Part shown: positions 26,861 to 34,915 of the stretch, piece after piece | Position numbering within the stretch: position 1 is the stretch's first letter | Layout: every line of letters begins with the position of its first letter | Assembly (NCBI GenBank): GCA_965220285.1 | Contig: OZ244818.1 | Location: forward strand, 3,286,001-3,350,000 | DNA from: Bin5 sp009843665 | GTDB lineage: Bacteria; Chloroflexota; Anaerolineae; Caldilineales; Caldilineaceae | Length of the DNA stretch: 64,000 bases | Direction of reading: 5' to 3' | The notes under the pieces: model-generated | The model's input: only the letters and a program-made list of their open reading frames with translations | Databases searched by the model: none | Told to the model about the DNA's origin: nothing | Program-made: the position numbers and the translations under genes

Positions 26861-27670
26861 ATGTTCAAACAATTCTCTAACACGAAAACAAACCCCAACG
26901 GCTCCGACCCCCCCACCCCCGCCCAACCCGTCATCGAAGCCGTCAACCTCACCAAAACCTACAAAATGGGCGACATGGAAGTCCGCGCCCTCCGCGGCGT
27001 CGACCTCAACATCCATCTCGGCGAAATGGTCGCCATCATGGGACCCAGCGGCAGCGGCAAATCCACACTCATGAACATCATCGGCTGCCTCGACGTCCCC
27101 ACCTCCGGCCTCTACCGCCTCGACGGCACCGACGTCGGCGTCCTTGACGACAACAACCTCGCCGAAATCCGCAGCCTCAAAATCGGCTTCGTCTTCCAGA
27201 GCTTCAACCTCCTCGCCCGCACCACCGCCCAGGCCAACGTCGAGCTCCCCCTCCTCTACGCCGGCATCAGCGGCAGCGAACGCCACCAGCGCGCCGCCCA
27301 GGCCCTCCAACTCGTCGGCCTCGACGACCGCCGCGACCACAAACCCAACGAGCTCTCCGGCGGCCAGCAACAGCGCGTCGCCATCGCCCGCGCACTCATA
27401 AACCAGCCCAAACTCATCCTCGCCGACGAGCCCACCGGCAACCTCGATACCAAAACCAGCGACGAAATCATGGACCTCCTCCAACGCCTCAACCGCGACC
27501 AGGGCATCACCATCCTCTTCGTCACCCACGACCCCGAAATCGCCCAATACTGCAACCGCGTAATCCACTTCCGCGACGGCCGCATCGAAACCGACCAGTC
27601 CAACCTCCCCACCACCGACCAATCACAAGACCCAGTCCCAACTACCCGTGAGCCCGCCACCAACCACTAA
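26861..27670 (+). CDS. MacB/LolD-type ABC transporter ATP-binding protein
   Basis: 269 aa. ATPase of a type VII (MacB/LolD/FtsE-like) ABC transporter. Walker A GPSGSGKS (61-68), a Q-loop in FVFQSFNLL, signature LSGGQQQR (165-172), Walker B LILADEPTGNLD and H-loop LFVTHD. About 27 polar C-terminal residues (DQSNLPTTDQSQDPVPTT and on) follow the usual end and are partly coded by repeat-like sequence. No ribosome site is visible: A-rich heptamers end at the ATG. Pairs with the permease at 27703 and the adaptor at 25235 to form an export machine. Confidence 0.93.
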   Translation: MFKQFSNTKTNPNGSDPPTPAQPVIEAVNLTKTYKMGDMEVRALRGVDLNIHLGEMVAIMGPSGSGKSTLMNIIGCLDVPTSGLYRLDGTDVGVLDDNNLAEIRSLKIGFVFQSFNLLARTTAQANVELPLLYAGISGSERHQRAAQALQLVGLDDRRDHKPNELSGGQQQRVAIARALINQPKLILADEPTGNLDTKTSDEIMDLLQRLNRDQGITILFVTHDPEIAQYCNRVIHFRDGRIETDQSNLPTTDQSQDPVPTTREPATNH

Positions 27671-27702
27671 AAACTAAAAACTGGAAACTAAGAACTGCCG
27701 TT
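27669..27702. repeat. Heptamer array between ATPase and permease genes
   Basis: ACTAAAA, ACTAAAA, ACTGGAA, ACTAAGA units, ending ACTGCCGTT directly against ATG 27703. The whole intercistronic gap consists of repeat. Confidence 0.85.
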
Positions 27703-28947
27703 ATGTCCTTCTACGAATCCGTCCGCGTCGCCATGCTCGCCCTCGCAGCCAACAAACTGCGCTCCATACTCACCATGCTCGGCATCATTATCGGCGTCAG
27801 CGCCGTCATCGCACTCATGAGCATCGGCCGCGGCGTCGAAAAATTCTTCGTCGAACAGTTCACCAGCCTCGGCACCAACCTCCTCTACGTCTTCCCCGGC
27901 CAGCTCGACGGCGGACCCCGCGCCCGCGGCCGCGACCGCGGCGTCCTCACCCTCAACGACAGCTACGCCATCGCCAACCCCCTGCGCGTCCCCGACGTCA
28001 TCTCCGTCGCCCCCGAAGTCAGCGGCAGCGCCCTCGTCGCCCGCGCCGGCAACGATTTGGACGTCTCCGTCAGCGGCGTCACCGCCTCCTACCAGGACAC
28101 CCTCTCCGGCAACGCCGCCATCGGCGCCTTCATCTCCGACGCCGACGTCGAAGAACGCTCCCGCGTCGTCGTCATCGGCTCCGAAGTCTTCGGCAAACTC
28201 TTCCAACCCAACGAAGACCCCATCGACCAGACCATCCGCGTCAACAACATCCTCTTCCGCGTCATCGGCGTCATGGAAGAACGCGGCGCCGGCATCGGCG
28301 GCGCCAACCTCGACGAAATGATCTTCATCCCCCTCACCACCGTCCAGGACCGCCTCTTCCGCCGCCGTACCGTCAGCGGCGAATACCAGGTCAACATCAT
28401 CTACGCCTCCGTCGTCTCCGAAGACCGTATGGAAGCCGCCCAGCAACAGATCACCGAGCTCCTCCGCGAACGCCACAACATCGCCTTCCGCGGCGAAGAC
28501 GACTTCGTCATCATCAACCAGTCCGACCTCATCTCCATCTTCGGCGACATCCTCAGCGCCATGACCGTCTTCCTCAGCGCCATCGCCTTCATCAGCCTCG
28601 TCGTCGGCGGCATCGGCATCATGAACATCATGCTCGTCAGCGTCACCGAACGCACCCGCGAAATCGGCCTCCGCAAAGCCGTCGGCGCCAAGCGCCGCAA
28701 CGTCCTCGGCCAGTTCCTCATCGAAGCCGTCACCCTCGCCCTCATCGGCGGCCTTCTCGGCATCGCCCTCGGCGCCGGCGGCGCCGTCGCCGCCACATCC
28801 TTCGTAGACAACTTCAGCGCCGTCGTCGGCCTCGACGCCATCGCCGTCGCCATCCTCTTCTCCATGGCCGTCGGCCTCTTCTTCGGCATCTACCCCGCCT
28901 ACCGCGCCAGCCGCCTCAACCCCATCGACGCCCTCCGCTATGAATAA
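27703..28947 (+). CDS. MacB-type ABC transporter permease (FtsX-like)
   Basis: 414 aa. One N-terminal helix (about 18-42; LRSILTMLGIIIGVSAVIAL), an extracytoplasmic MacB core (about 50-280) and three C-terminal helices (about 285-400) typical of the FtsX/MacB permease. RTREIGLRKAVGAKRRNVLGQF is the conserved coupling segment. Lacks a fused ATPase, which is supplied by the gene at 26861. Together with the adaptor it likely exports a peptide, lipid or antibiotic-like compound or works on envelope material (substrate unknown). The stop overlaps the next frame's ATG by 8 bp. Confidence 0.93.
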   Translation: MSFYESVRVAMLALAANKLRSILTMLGIIIGVSAVIALMSIGRGVEKFFVEQFTSLGTNLLYVFPGQLDGGPRARGRDRGVLTLNDSYAIANPLRVPDVISVAPEVSGSALVARAGNDLDVSVSGVTASYQDTLSGNAAIGAFISDADVEERSRVVVIGSEVFGKLFQPNEDPIDQTIRVNNILFRVIGVMEERGAGIGGANLDEMIFIPLTTVQDRLFRRRTVSGEYQVNIIYASVVSEDRMEAAQQQITELLRERHNIAFRGEDDFVIINQSDLISIFGDILSAMTVFLSAIAFISLVVGGIGIMNIMLVSVTERTREIGLRKAVGAKRRNVLGQFLIEAVTLALIGGLLGIALGAGGAVAATSFVDNFSAVVGLDAIAVAILFSMAVGLFFGIYPAYRASRLNPIDALRYE

Positions 28948-30157
28948 CCCTACCCCCGCCCCTTCACCGATCAAATGTAGGGGCACCCCTTGTGGGTGCC
29001 CTGGTTGTTGCCTCCCTCGTGTCCCTCCGAGGCCCTCCATCGAACAAAGAAAGGTGCTCTTCGCGGCCCTTCGTGGCCCTTCGTGGAAAAAGGTTTTTCC
29101 CCATAGCCTTTCGTGGATCAAAAGGAGTCCTTCGAGTGCCTTCGCGGACAGAAAGGTGTTCTTCGCGCCCCTTCGCGTCCCTTCGCGGAAAAAGGGTTTT
29201 CGCCGTGGCGCTTCACGGATCCTGACCACTATCTACTGCCTGCTTCTTGCGCTTGTTCTACTCGCCGCCTGCGGCCGCCGCCCCACCGAACCCACACCCC
29301 TCCCCCCCGGCACCCCCGTCACCCAACCCACCCCCGACTTCAGCGCTCCCGCCCAGGTCGGCTCCGCCAACCAGCCCGCCGACCAGAACACCGACCAGTC
29401 CGAATCCCGCACCGCCCAATCCCTCGCCACCCGCCTCGCCCAACAGCGCGCCCGGCAGACCCCCACCGCCGCATCCGCCGCCCCTGCCCCTACCCAGTCC
29501 CTCCTCGGCGCCTACCCAAGCCTCGACGTATTCAGCCGCCCTAACGCCCTCGGCATCCTTGCCGGCGGCGGCATCCTCTACACCGCCCCCAACGGCGCCG
29601 CCCGCGCCAACCTCCAGGTCGGCGCCACCCTCACCATCACCGGCCGCTCCGCCGACCGCGCCTGGTTCGCCGCCTACCTCGCCGACGGCACCGCCGGCTG
29701 GGTACCCGCCGCACAGGTCCGCGTCTTCGGCGACACATCCGAGCTCGAAACCGTCAACGAATCCCTCGGCCCCGCCGTCGTCGCCACCCTCATCGCCCAG
29801 GCCAGCCAGCCCCAAACCCCCATCACCCTCGCCACCGCCACCCCCGCCGCCCCATCCACAGACGCCCAATCCGCAGCCTCCACCGTCCCAACCCCCACCG
29901 CCGTCCCCCAAATCTCCGGCCCCGCCATCACCGTAATCGTCGAAGGCGCCAACCTCCGCGCCGGCCCCGGCACCGACTACCCCGTCGTCGGCGGCCTCTA
30001 CCAGGACGCCCAGGCCCCCCTCCTCGGCCGCAACCAGTCCGGCGACTGGCTCCAAATCCAGCTCCCCACCGGCCCCGCCTGGATCTTCGCCCCCCTCGTC
30101 CAGACCACCACCCCCATCCCCGACCTCCCCACCATCGACCCACCCCCCAACAACTAA
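28940..30157 (+). CDS. SH3-domain lipoprotein with repeat-coded N-terminal extension
   Basis: 405 aa if read from ATG 28940, which overlaps the MacB-like stop. A true lipoprotein signal (ILTTIYCLLLALVLLAAC) lies internally, with lipobox Cys111. Residues 1-90 before it are coded by a GTAGGGGCA hairpin and several CTTCGCG-type repeats (28977-29219). No ATG precedes the signal in frame, so either a non-ATG start near 29222 (CTG) or the full-length form is used. After a Pro/Thr/Gln-rich tether come two bacterial SH3-like domains (about 198-272 and 335-395; the latter has ANLRAGPGTDYPVVG). These usually bind peptidoglycan or other wall ligands. It follows the export operon and may be its partner. 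Confidence 0.8.
   Translation: MNNPTPAPSPIKCRGTPCGCPGCCLPRVPPRPSIEQRKVLFAALRGPSWKKVFPHSLSWIKRSPSSAFADRKVFFAPLRVPSRKKGFRRGASRILTTIYCLLLALVLLAACGRRPTEPTPLPPGTPVTQPTPDFSAPAQVGSANQPADQNTDQSESRTAQSLATRLAQQRARQTPTAASAAPAPTQSLLGAYPSLDVFSRPNALGILAGGGILYTAPNGAARANLQVGATLTITGRSADRAWFAAYLADGTAGWVPAAQVRVFGDTSELETVNESLGPAVVATLIAQASQPQTPITLATATPAAPSTDAQSAASTVPTPTAVPQISGPAITVIVEGANLRAGPGTDYPVVGGLYQDAQAPLLGRNQSGDWLQIQLPTGPAWIFAPLVQTTTPIPDLPTIDPPPNN
28977..29219. repeat. Cluster of interspersed repeats inside a reading frame
   Basis: GTAGGGGCACCCCTTGTGGG hairpin (28977-29001), then four or five CTTCGCG / CTTCGTGG-type units with intervening GGTGTTCTTCGCG-like sequence. They remain open in the frame of the SH3 lipoprotein. 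Confidence 0.8.
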
Positions 30158-30320
30158 CAACTAACCACTGACCACTGACCACTGACCACTGCCGTTCCGC
30201 CCCCCTCGTCCAGACCACCACCCCCATCCCCGACCTCCCCACCATCGACCCACCCCCCAACAACTGACGGCTGGTGTTCAACTAACCACTGACCACTGAC
30301 CACCGACCCACTGCAGTTCC
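30158..30320. repeat. Duplicated 3' end of the SH3 gene between heptamer arrays
   Basis: Positions 30198-30265 repeat 30088-30155 (the last codons of the SH3 gene) exactly. Heptamer arrays flank the copy on both sides (30156-30196, ending CTGCCGTT, and 30277-30319, ending CTGCAGTT). A third, shorter copy lies at 31396-31445. Confidence 0.9.
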
Positions 30321-30326
30321 CACCCA

Positions 30327-30356
30327 TTGCTTCCCCCCTTCCAATCGTGATAAAAT
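30327..30356 (+). promoter_or_regulatory. Possible promoter for the Uma2 nuclease gene
   Basis: TTGCTT (30327-30332), an 18-bp spacer and TAAAAT (30351-30356), about 57 nt before ATG 30413. Confidence 0.55.
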
Positions 30357-30412
30357 CCCGCACAAGATCGCAATGCCCGTCGCCCGTCGTTCGTTATGGC
30401 AAAGGAGGGAGC

Positions 30413-31372
30413 ATGGTGTCGATAAAGGCGCCGCGTGACATGCCCCCGCAGCAGACATCCTCATCCAAGGGTAACCGTTTTGCCCCCGACCATGGCCGCC
30501 GCGTCACCAAAGAGGAATACTGGGCCAGGTGGTACGAAAACCCCTACCCGGACATCGACGTCAGCTACGAATGGAACAACGGCATCCTGGAGGCCAAACC
30601 CTTGCCCAACTACCCCCAAATCATGCTGTATCGCTGGTTCAGTCAACTCCTCGGTCACTTTCTTGAGGTCAATCCCATCGCCACTGTGATCGATCTGGAG
30701 ACCGGCGTCAGCATGACCGTCTTGGATGCGGCTGAACCGTCGGGGAAGTGGGAGGTCGTCTACAAGCCGGATCTTGGTGTCGTTCTGAATGACAACCCTG
30801 CCTCCTGGGGCGCGGATGAACAGCGCGCCTATGAAGGAGTCTGTGACATGATCGTGGAAGCGGTTTCGGATTCGACGCTGCAGGAGGTGCGGCGGGACAC
30901 CGAGGAGAAGAGAAGCGGCTACGCCCGCGCCGGCGTGAAGGAATACTACATCCTCGACCCCAGCGACCGCAACATGCACTTCTTTCGACTGACGCGTGAT
31001 GGTCGCTACGTCGAGATCCAGCCTGACGCCGCCGGCGTGATCCACTCGCGCGTACTGCCCGGCTTCCGCTTTCGGCGCGCCGACCTGCTCAAAAAGCCTG
31101 TTCAGACAGAACTGGCCCTCGACGAACTCTACGCAGACTACGTCATTCCCGGCCACCGGGATTCTGTGTTCAGGGCCGAAAGCGCCGAACGACAGGCCGC
31201 AGCCGAAACCGCCGCCCGCCGCCAGGCCGAGGAAAGAGCGACCGCAGAAGCCGCCGCCCGCCGCCAGGCCGAGGAAAGAGCGACCGCCGAAACCGCCGCC
31301 CGCCGCCAGGCCGAGGAAGACATGCGAGCCCTGCAAGCCGAAATAGCCCGCCTCCGCCGGCAGGCCTCCTGA
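30413..31372 (+). CDS. Uma2-family (PD-(D/E)XK) endonuclease with coiled-coil tail
   Basis: 319 aa from ATG 30413 (AAAGGAGG four bases upstream; the frame also opens at 30347 without a site). Uma2/DUF820 proteins are abundant in Cyanobacteria and Chloroflexota and share a restriction-endonuclease fold. Likely active-site elements: KPDLGVV (Asp120), EAVSDST (Glu149) and the EEKRSGYARAGVKEYYILDP segment. The C-terminal 60 residues are three near-identical 14-residue Ala/Arg/Glu units (AARRQAEERATAE), likely a coiled coil. Biological role of the family is unsettled; many copies are linked to mobile or repeat-rich regions, which fits this location. Confidence 0.88.
   Translation: MVSIKAPRDMPPQQTSSSKGNRFAPDHGRRVTKEEYWARWYENPYPDIDVSYEWNNGILEAKPLPNYPQIMLYRWFSQLLGHFLEVNPIATVIDLETGVSMTVLDAAEPSGKWEVVYKPDLGVVLNDNPASWGADEQRAYEGVCDMIVEAVSDSTLQEVRRDTEEKRSGYARAGVKEYYILDPSDRNMHFFRLTRDGRYVEIQPDAAGVIHSRVLPGFRFRRADLLKKPVQTELALDELYADYVIPGHRDSVFRAESAERQAAAETAARRQAEERATAEAAARRQAEERATAETAARRQAEEDMRALQAEIARLRRQAS
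31202..31325 (+). repeat. 42-bp coding tandem repeat
   Basis: Three near-identical 42-bp units in the Uma2 gene, differing by a few bases, encode the C-terminal coiled coil. Copy number could vary between strains. Confidence 0.85.
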
Positions 31373-32271
31373 CCCCAAGCCAGCCCCAGCGCCCGCCACC
31401 CCCATCCCCGACCTCCCCACCATCGACCCACCCCCCAACAACTAACCCCTAACCCCTGACCCTGACCCCTGCCGTTCCGTCTCCAGTGCCCAAATCCCCC
31501 TTAATCTCCTAAATCCACCCAAATCACGGTTCAGACAACCCACTAACCACTGACTCGACTCCACTCCGCCTCCGCAATCCACACGGACCCCGCAGCCCCC
31601 TTTCCGGCGCGCCCTCAACGGCATACCCGCCTCCCCAACACCGTCCCAGTCCGGATCCAAGCCGTTCCAGCCGCCTTCTCCCCAAAACGCCGCCCCATCC
31701 CATACGATCTCCCTACGATCGCCCCCGCCGCGACCGCCCCGCCTTGTGCCTTCAGCCAATTGTATGCACCCTCTCTTTCCGGTATATTGATCATGACCCT
31801 GGCAGGAGTCTCTGACCGCTCCGATCATCCCGAGCCGCAGAACTGCCAGGCTTTGCACGCCCGCATCATACCGGAGGGGCCGGATGATCTGCGCCCCCTG
31901 ACCGGGCGACGCTGTACTTATTGCTGGCCGTTATTGCCGCCACATCGAATGCGCTGTACTGCAACCGCCGTTGACCTGCCTATCGTCCTGCCTGCCGTCT
32001 GTTGAGTCAGTTCGCGGAGAACAACTGCTCCGCACACCCCAAAGTGAATCGGGTTTACAATCTGCCCTCCAGGTTCTGCCCCGCGGCCTCCCCGCCGCAC
32101 GCGCGCGCCGTCATCTGATCCATCGCCCAACTGTCCCATTTTCATTCCAGAACCACTCTTCCCGCCGCGCCTGCCCGCGTCGGATTCTCGGCTCGCCGCC
32201 GGTGACAACCCCTTCCCAGCCTCCATTTCATTCCTTTATTCTCTCTCTTTATTCGCTGCTGGAGTCTGTCC
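31373..32271. other. 900-bp intergenic region with repeat remnants
   Basis: 31396-31445 is the third copy of the SH3 gene 3' end. 31493-31556 is a lone 3' module of the composite element (AATCCCCCTTAATCTCCTAA ... CACGGTTCAGACAACC) plus a few heptamers. From 31560 to 32270 no repeat and no convincing gene were seen; the open frames have no domain and odd composition. A promoter-like pair sits at 31760-31788. Confidence 0.6.
31760..31788 (+). promoter_or_regulatory. Possible promoter upstream of the L,D-transpeptidase
   Basis: TTGTAT (31760-31765), a 17-bp spacer and TATATT (31783-31788). It would give a long leader of about 480 nt, or could drive an unrecognised RNA. Confidence 0.4.
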
Positions 32272-33024
32272 ATGACCGCCCGAACACGGAATGTCTCTCT
32301 CCTCCTGCTCCTCCTCTGTGCACTGTGCTCCGCCTCCTGGCCCGGCCGCCCTGCCGTCAGCGCCGCCGCGCCCCGCTATGCACTTCCCCATCTGTCGGCA
32401 CTGAACCGTCTGCACGTCGGCCTCGACCTCCTGCCCCCTCTCCCCTTCTCAGGCCCCACCATGGACCTGCCCCGCATCCGCCATCAACGCCGCACGCAAC
32501 AGGCCGCCTTCGAAAAACGCCGCCTGTTGGAAGAAGATTCCCAATACGCCGTCGCCTACAACGGCCTCACCCTCCTCCACGTGAACGTAGACCGCGCCCG
32601 CGCCCAGGGCGAAAAGTGGATCGAAGTCAGCCTGGCTGACCAGACGCTCTACGCCTGGGAGGGCCGCCGCCTCGCCAACCGCTTCCCCATCTCCTCCGGC
32701 GTCCGCGACAACCCCACCGTCACCGGCCTCTTCCGCATCTGGGCCCGCACCGCCGCCCAGACCATGGACGGCGGCGACCGCGCCTCCGGCACCTACTACA
32801 ACCTGCCCAACGTGCCCTGGGTCCAGTACTTCTACCACGGCTACGCCTTCCACGGCACCTACTGGCACAACAACTTCGGCACGCCCATGAGCCATGGCTG
32901 CGTAAACCTCACCGTCGAAGATGCGCAATGGCTCTTCAACTGGGCATTCCCCGACTGGACCGGCTCCACCGCCTGGCTCCGCTCCACCCCCAACGACGCC
33001 ACCCTCGTCTGGGTCCACCAATGA
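32272..33024 (+). CDS. Secreted L,D-transpeptidase (YkuD domain)
   Basis: 250 aa. Signal peptide 1-31 (LLLLLLCALCSASW core). The catalytic YkuD domain spans about 120-250. It starts IEVSLADQTLYAWEGRRL, and the active-site segment is MSHGCVNL with catalytic Cys210, preceded by AFHGTYWHNNFG with the conserved His. These enzymes crosslink peptidoglycan (3-3 links) or attach proteins to it in the wall or periplasm. ATG 32272 with GGAG upstream. Stands alone between repeat regions. The domain ends very near the C-terminus with no binding module. Confidence 0.93.
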   Translation: MTARTRNVSLLLLLLCALCSASWPGRPAVSAAAPRYALPHLSALNRLHVGLDLLPPLPFSGPTMDLPRIRHQRRTQQAAFEKRRLLEEDSQYAVAYNGLTLLHVNVDRARAQGEKWIEVSLADQTLYAWEGRRLANRFPISSGVRDNPTVTGLFRIWARTAAQTMDGGDRASGTYYNLPNVPWVQYFYHGYAFHGTYWHNNFGTPMSHGCVNLTVEDAQWLFNWAFPDWTGSTAWLRSTPNDATLVWVHQ

Positions 33025-33166
33025 CGCCGCCGCAACCCACCCCCGAACAACCCCCTCCCCTGCCCCAACACGGCCCGTATCCCCCGAGCCGCGTCCCCAT
33101 CCGCCAACCGCCCCGACCCCCGCAATCCCGCCCCCCTCGTCCAAACCACCAACCACCGCTGTTCCA

Positions 33167-33310
33167 CTAACCACTGACCACTGCAGTTGTGCGGTCGGGC
33201 CTATTCGGCCCTCCCTTGTGCGGGGGCTCCGCCCCCGCAACGCCCCCGGCCAAACTCACGCCGCAGCAAGATCGAGGCCAATATGACGCTGTCCGCCCGC
33301 AGCCACCGTG
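33167..33310. repeat. Composite interspersed element, copy 4, 5' part
   Basis: Short heptamers ending CTGCAGTT, then the core (about 33189-33246, first base changed) and the AAGATCGAGGCCAATATGAC segment. The middle is replaced by a tandem array, and the 3' module reappears only at 33831. Confidence 0.85.
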
Positions 33311-33324
33311 CGTCACCCCCAACC

Positions 33325-33815
33325 CCACCCCCCATCCACGCCACCCACTCCGTACCCCCCTTCAACCTACCTGTATGGTCAACCCTCGCGCCTCCCCACC
33401 CCCCATCCACGCCACCCACTCCGTACCCCCCTTCAACCTACCTGTATGGTCAACCCTCGCGCCTCCCCACCCCCCATCCACGCCACCCACTCCGTACCCC
33501 CCTTCAACCTACCTGTATGGTCAACCCTCGCGCCTCCCCACCCCCCATCCACGCCACCCACTCCGTACCCCCCTTCAACCTACCTGTAGGGGCAGGCCTT
33601 GTGCCTGCCCTCCCCCCTTACACGCCACCCACTCCGTACCACCCTTCAACCTACCCGTAGGGGCAGGCCTTGTGCCTGCCCACCTCCCATCCGCGCCACC
33701 CTTCAACCTATCCGTAGGGGCAGGCCTTGTGCCTGCCCACCTCCCTTACATGCCACCCTCTCCATCACCCCCTCAACCCTCCCGCAGGGGCAACCCTCCC
33801 GCCTCCCCTCCCCCC
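33325..33815. repeat. 71-bp tandem array grading into GTAGGGGCA hairpin units
   Basis: At least four units of exactly 71 bp (anchor CATCCACGCC at 33333, 33404, 33475, 33546). Each contains TTCAACCTACCTGTATGGTC. The next three units carry GTAGGGGCAGGCCTTGTGCC (33586, 33657, 33714) in the same place; the last is degenerate. Proline-rich frames here are not considered genes. Confidence 0.9.
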
Positions 33816-33830
33816 AGCCGCCAGCGCCCA

Positions 33831-34123
33831 AATCCCCCTTAATCTCCTAAATCCCCCCAAATCACGGTTCAAACAATCCGCCGCCACTGACTACTGACTA
33901 CTGACTACTGACTACTGACGTTCCGCCGCCAACGCACAAATCCCCTCTCTCCTCTTCGCTCTCTACTCCACTAACCACTGCCGTTCCACTAAAAACTAGA
34001 AACTCAAAACCAAAAACTGATTCAAGGAACTTTCCCCCCGCCCCCGGCGTCATAATCCCAATCGCATCTCGTGTAAGCGATTCGACCCATCCGGTTCACA
34101 CTGAAAAAAGGAAGAAAATTCCA
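33831..34123. repeat. 3' module of composite element copy 4, TGACTAC heptamers and leader
   Basis: 33831-33885 is the AATCCCCCTTAATCTCCTAA module. Five TGACTAC-type units end in GACGTTCC (33886-33924). A second and third short array end CTGCCGTTCC and in A-rich units near 34018. The last 100 nt are the leader of the gene at 34124, with a CATAAT at 34051 as a weak -10 candidate. Confidence 0.75.
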
Positions 34124-34831
34124 ATGAAACTCTCACCCAGTCAGAAAAGAAAGGTCCGCACTGCGACGACGCACGTCCTGGTCCTTCTCCTGGCCCTCGC
34201 CCTGCTGCCGGGTGCAGCCCTGGCGAACCCACCAGGCCCTCTGCCGCCCGACAACAACAATAACCAGAATCAGAACCAGAACAACCCAGCCCCACCTGCC
34301 AGCACGCCCGCCCCACCGGCCAGCACGCCCGCGCCTCCTGGCGGCAACACACAGAACTCGCCCGCACCGCCTCCCGGAAGCGGTGGTAGCAACACACCGA
34401 ACAACCCGCCGCCGCCCCCGGCCTCGAGCCCGACGCCTGCGCCAACCGCGGATCCAAACTCCGCCGCGCATCCTGACGCACCCGACTTCCCCTCCGCCGA
34501 CTGCATCGTGACCCACGCCGCCACGCCCGCGCAGCTCTGCCCCATCGCCGGCGGCCTGCAGTACTACTTCATCGGCACCGACGGCAGCTCCCAGACCGGG
34601 CCCTACATCAAGCCCTTCAGCGAGCTCGCTACGCTCCATACAGTCGGCACCTCCGTCCGGCTCTACACCGGCTCCAATCCGTTCACCGGCAAGTCCGTCC
34701 ACATCGACTACCTGCCGGCCGACACCAAGCTCCGCATCAGCACCTACTACCCGGACACCATGTACGACACCGACAAGCCCTACACCTTCACGGTCGACTC
34801 GGGCAACTCGGTCAGTCATGAAGCCTGGTAA
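34124..34831 (+). CDS. Secreted protein with C-terminal HAATP-to-Trp domain (member 2)
   Basis: 235 aa. Signal peptide 1-34 (LLLALALLPGAALA-NPP). The linker (about 35-125) is rich in Asn, Gln, Pro and Ser with a repeated PAPPAST motif. The C-terminal domain starts DCIVTHAATPAQLCPIAGG and ends KPYTFTVDSGNSVSHEAW-stop. It keeps the C-x11-C pair seen in member 1 but absent from the six cassette members, so the two solo genes form a subgroup. Start ATG 34124 with AAGGAAG upstream. No enzyme motif is visible. A strong hairpin follows 48 bp after the stop. Confidence 0.88.
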   Translation: MKLSPSQKRKVRTATTHVLVLLLALALLPGAALANPPGPLPPDNNNNQNQNQNNPAPPASTPAPPASTPAPPGGNTQNSPAPPPGSGGSNTPNNPPPPPASSPTPAPTADPNSAAHPDAPDFPSADCIVTHAATPAQLCPIAGGLQYYFIGTDGSSQTGPYIKPFSELATLHTVGTSVRLYTGSNPFTGKSVHIDYLPADTKLRISTYYPDTMYDTDKPYTFTVDSGNSVSHEAW

Positions 34832-34879
34832 AGCGCAAGCCAACACCCGTCTTTTACACGAGACGCGCTTCAGGTAGCA

Positions 34880-34915
34880 CAAGAGCGCCGGGGAATCCTC
34901 CCCCCGGCGCTCTTG
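34880..34915 (+). terminator. Strong hairpin after member 2
   Basis: 14-bp perfect GC-rich stem CAAGAGCGCCGGGG / CCCCGGCGCTCTTG with an 8-nt loop. No T-run follows, so termination efficiency is uncertain. Confidence 0.7.

Noticed and set aside
31971..32639. 222-codon plus-strand frame upstream of the L,D-transpeptidase
   Set aside because: It overlaps the transpeptidase gene in another frame, is Arg/Pro-rich and has no domain.
33325..33815. Regularly spaced repeats that could be taken for a CRISPR array
   Set aside because: The units are 71-bp direct tandem copies without unique spacers, and no cas genes are nearby.
33187..33842. Proline-rich plus-strand frames of 157 and 217 codons
   Set aside because: They are coded wholly by the composite element and the tandem array.
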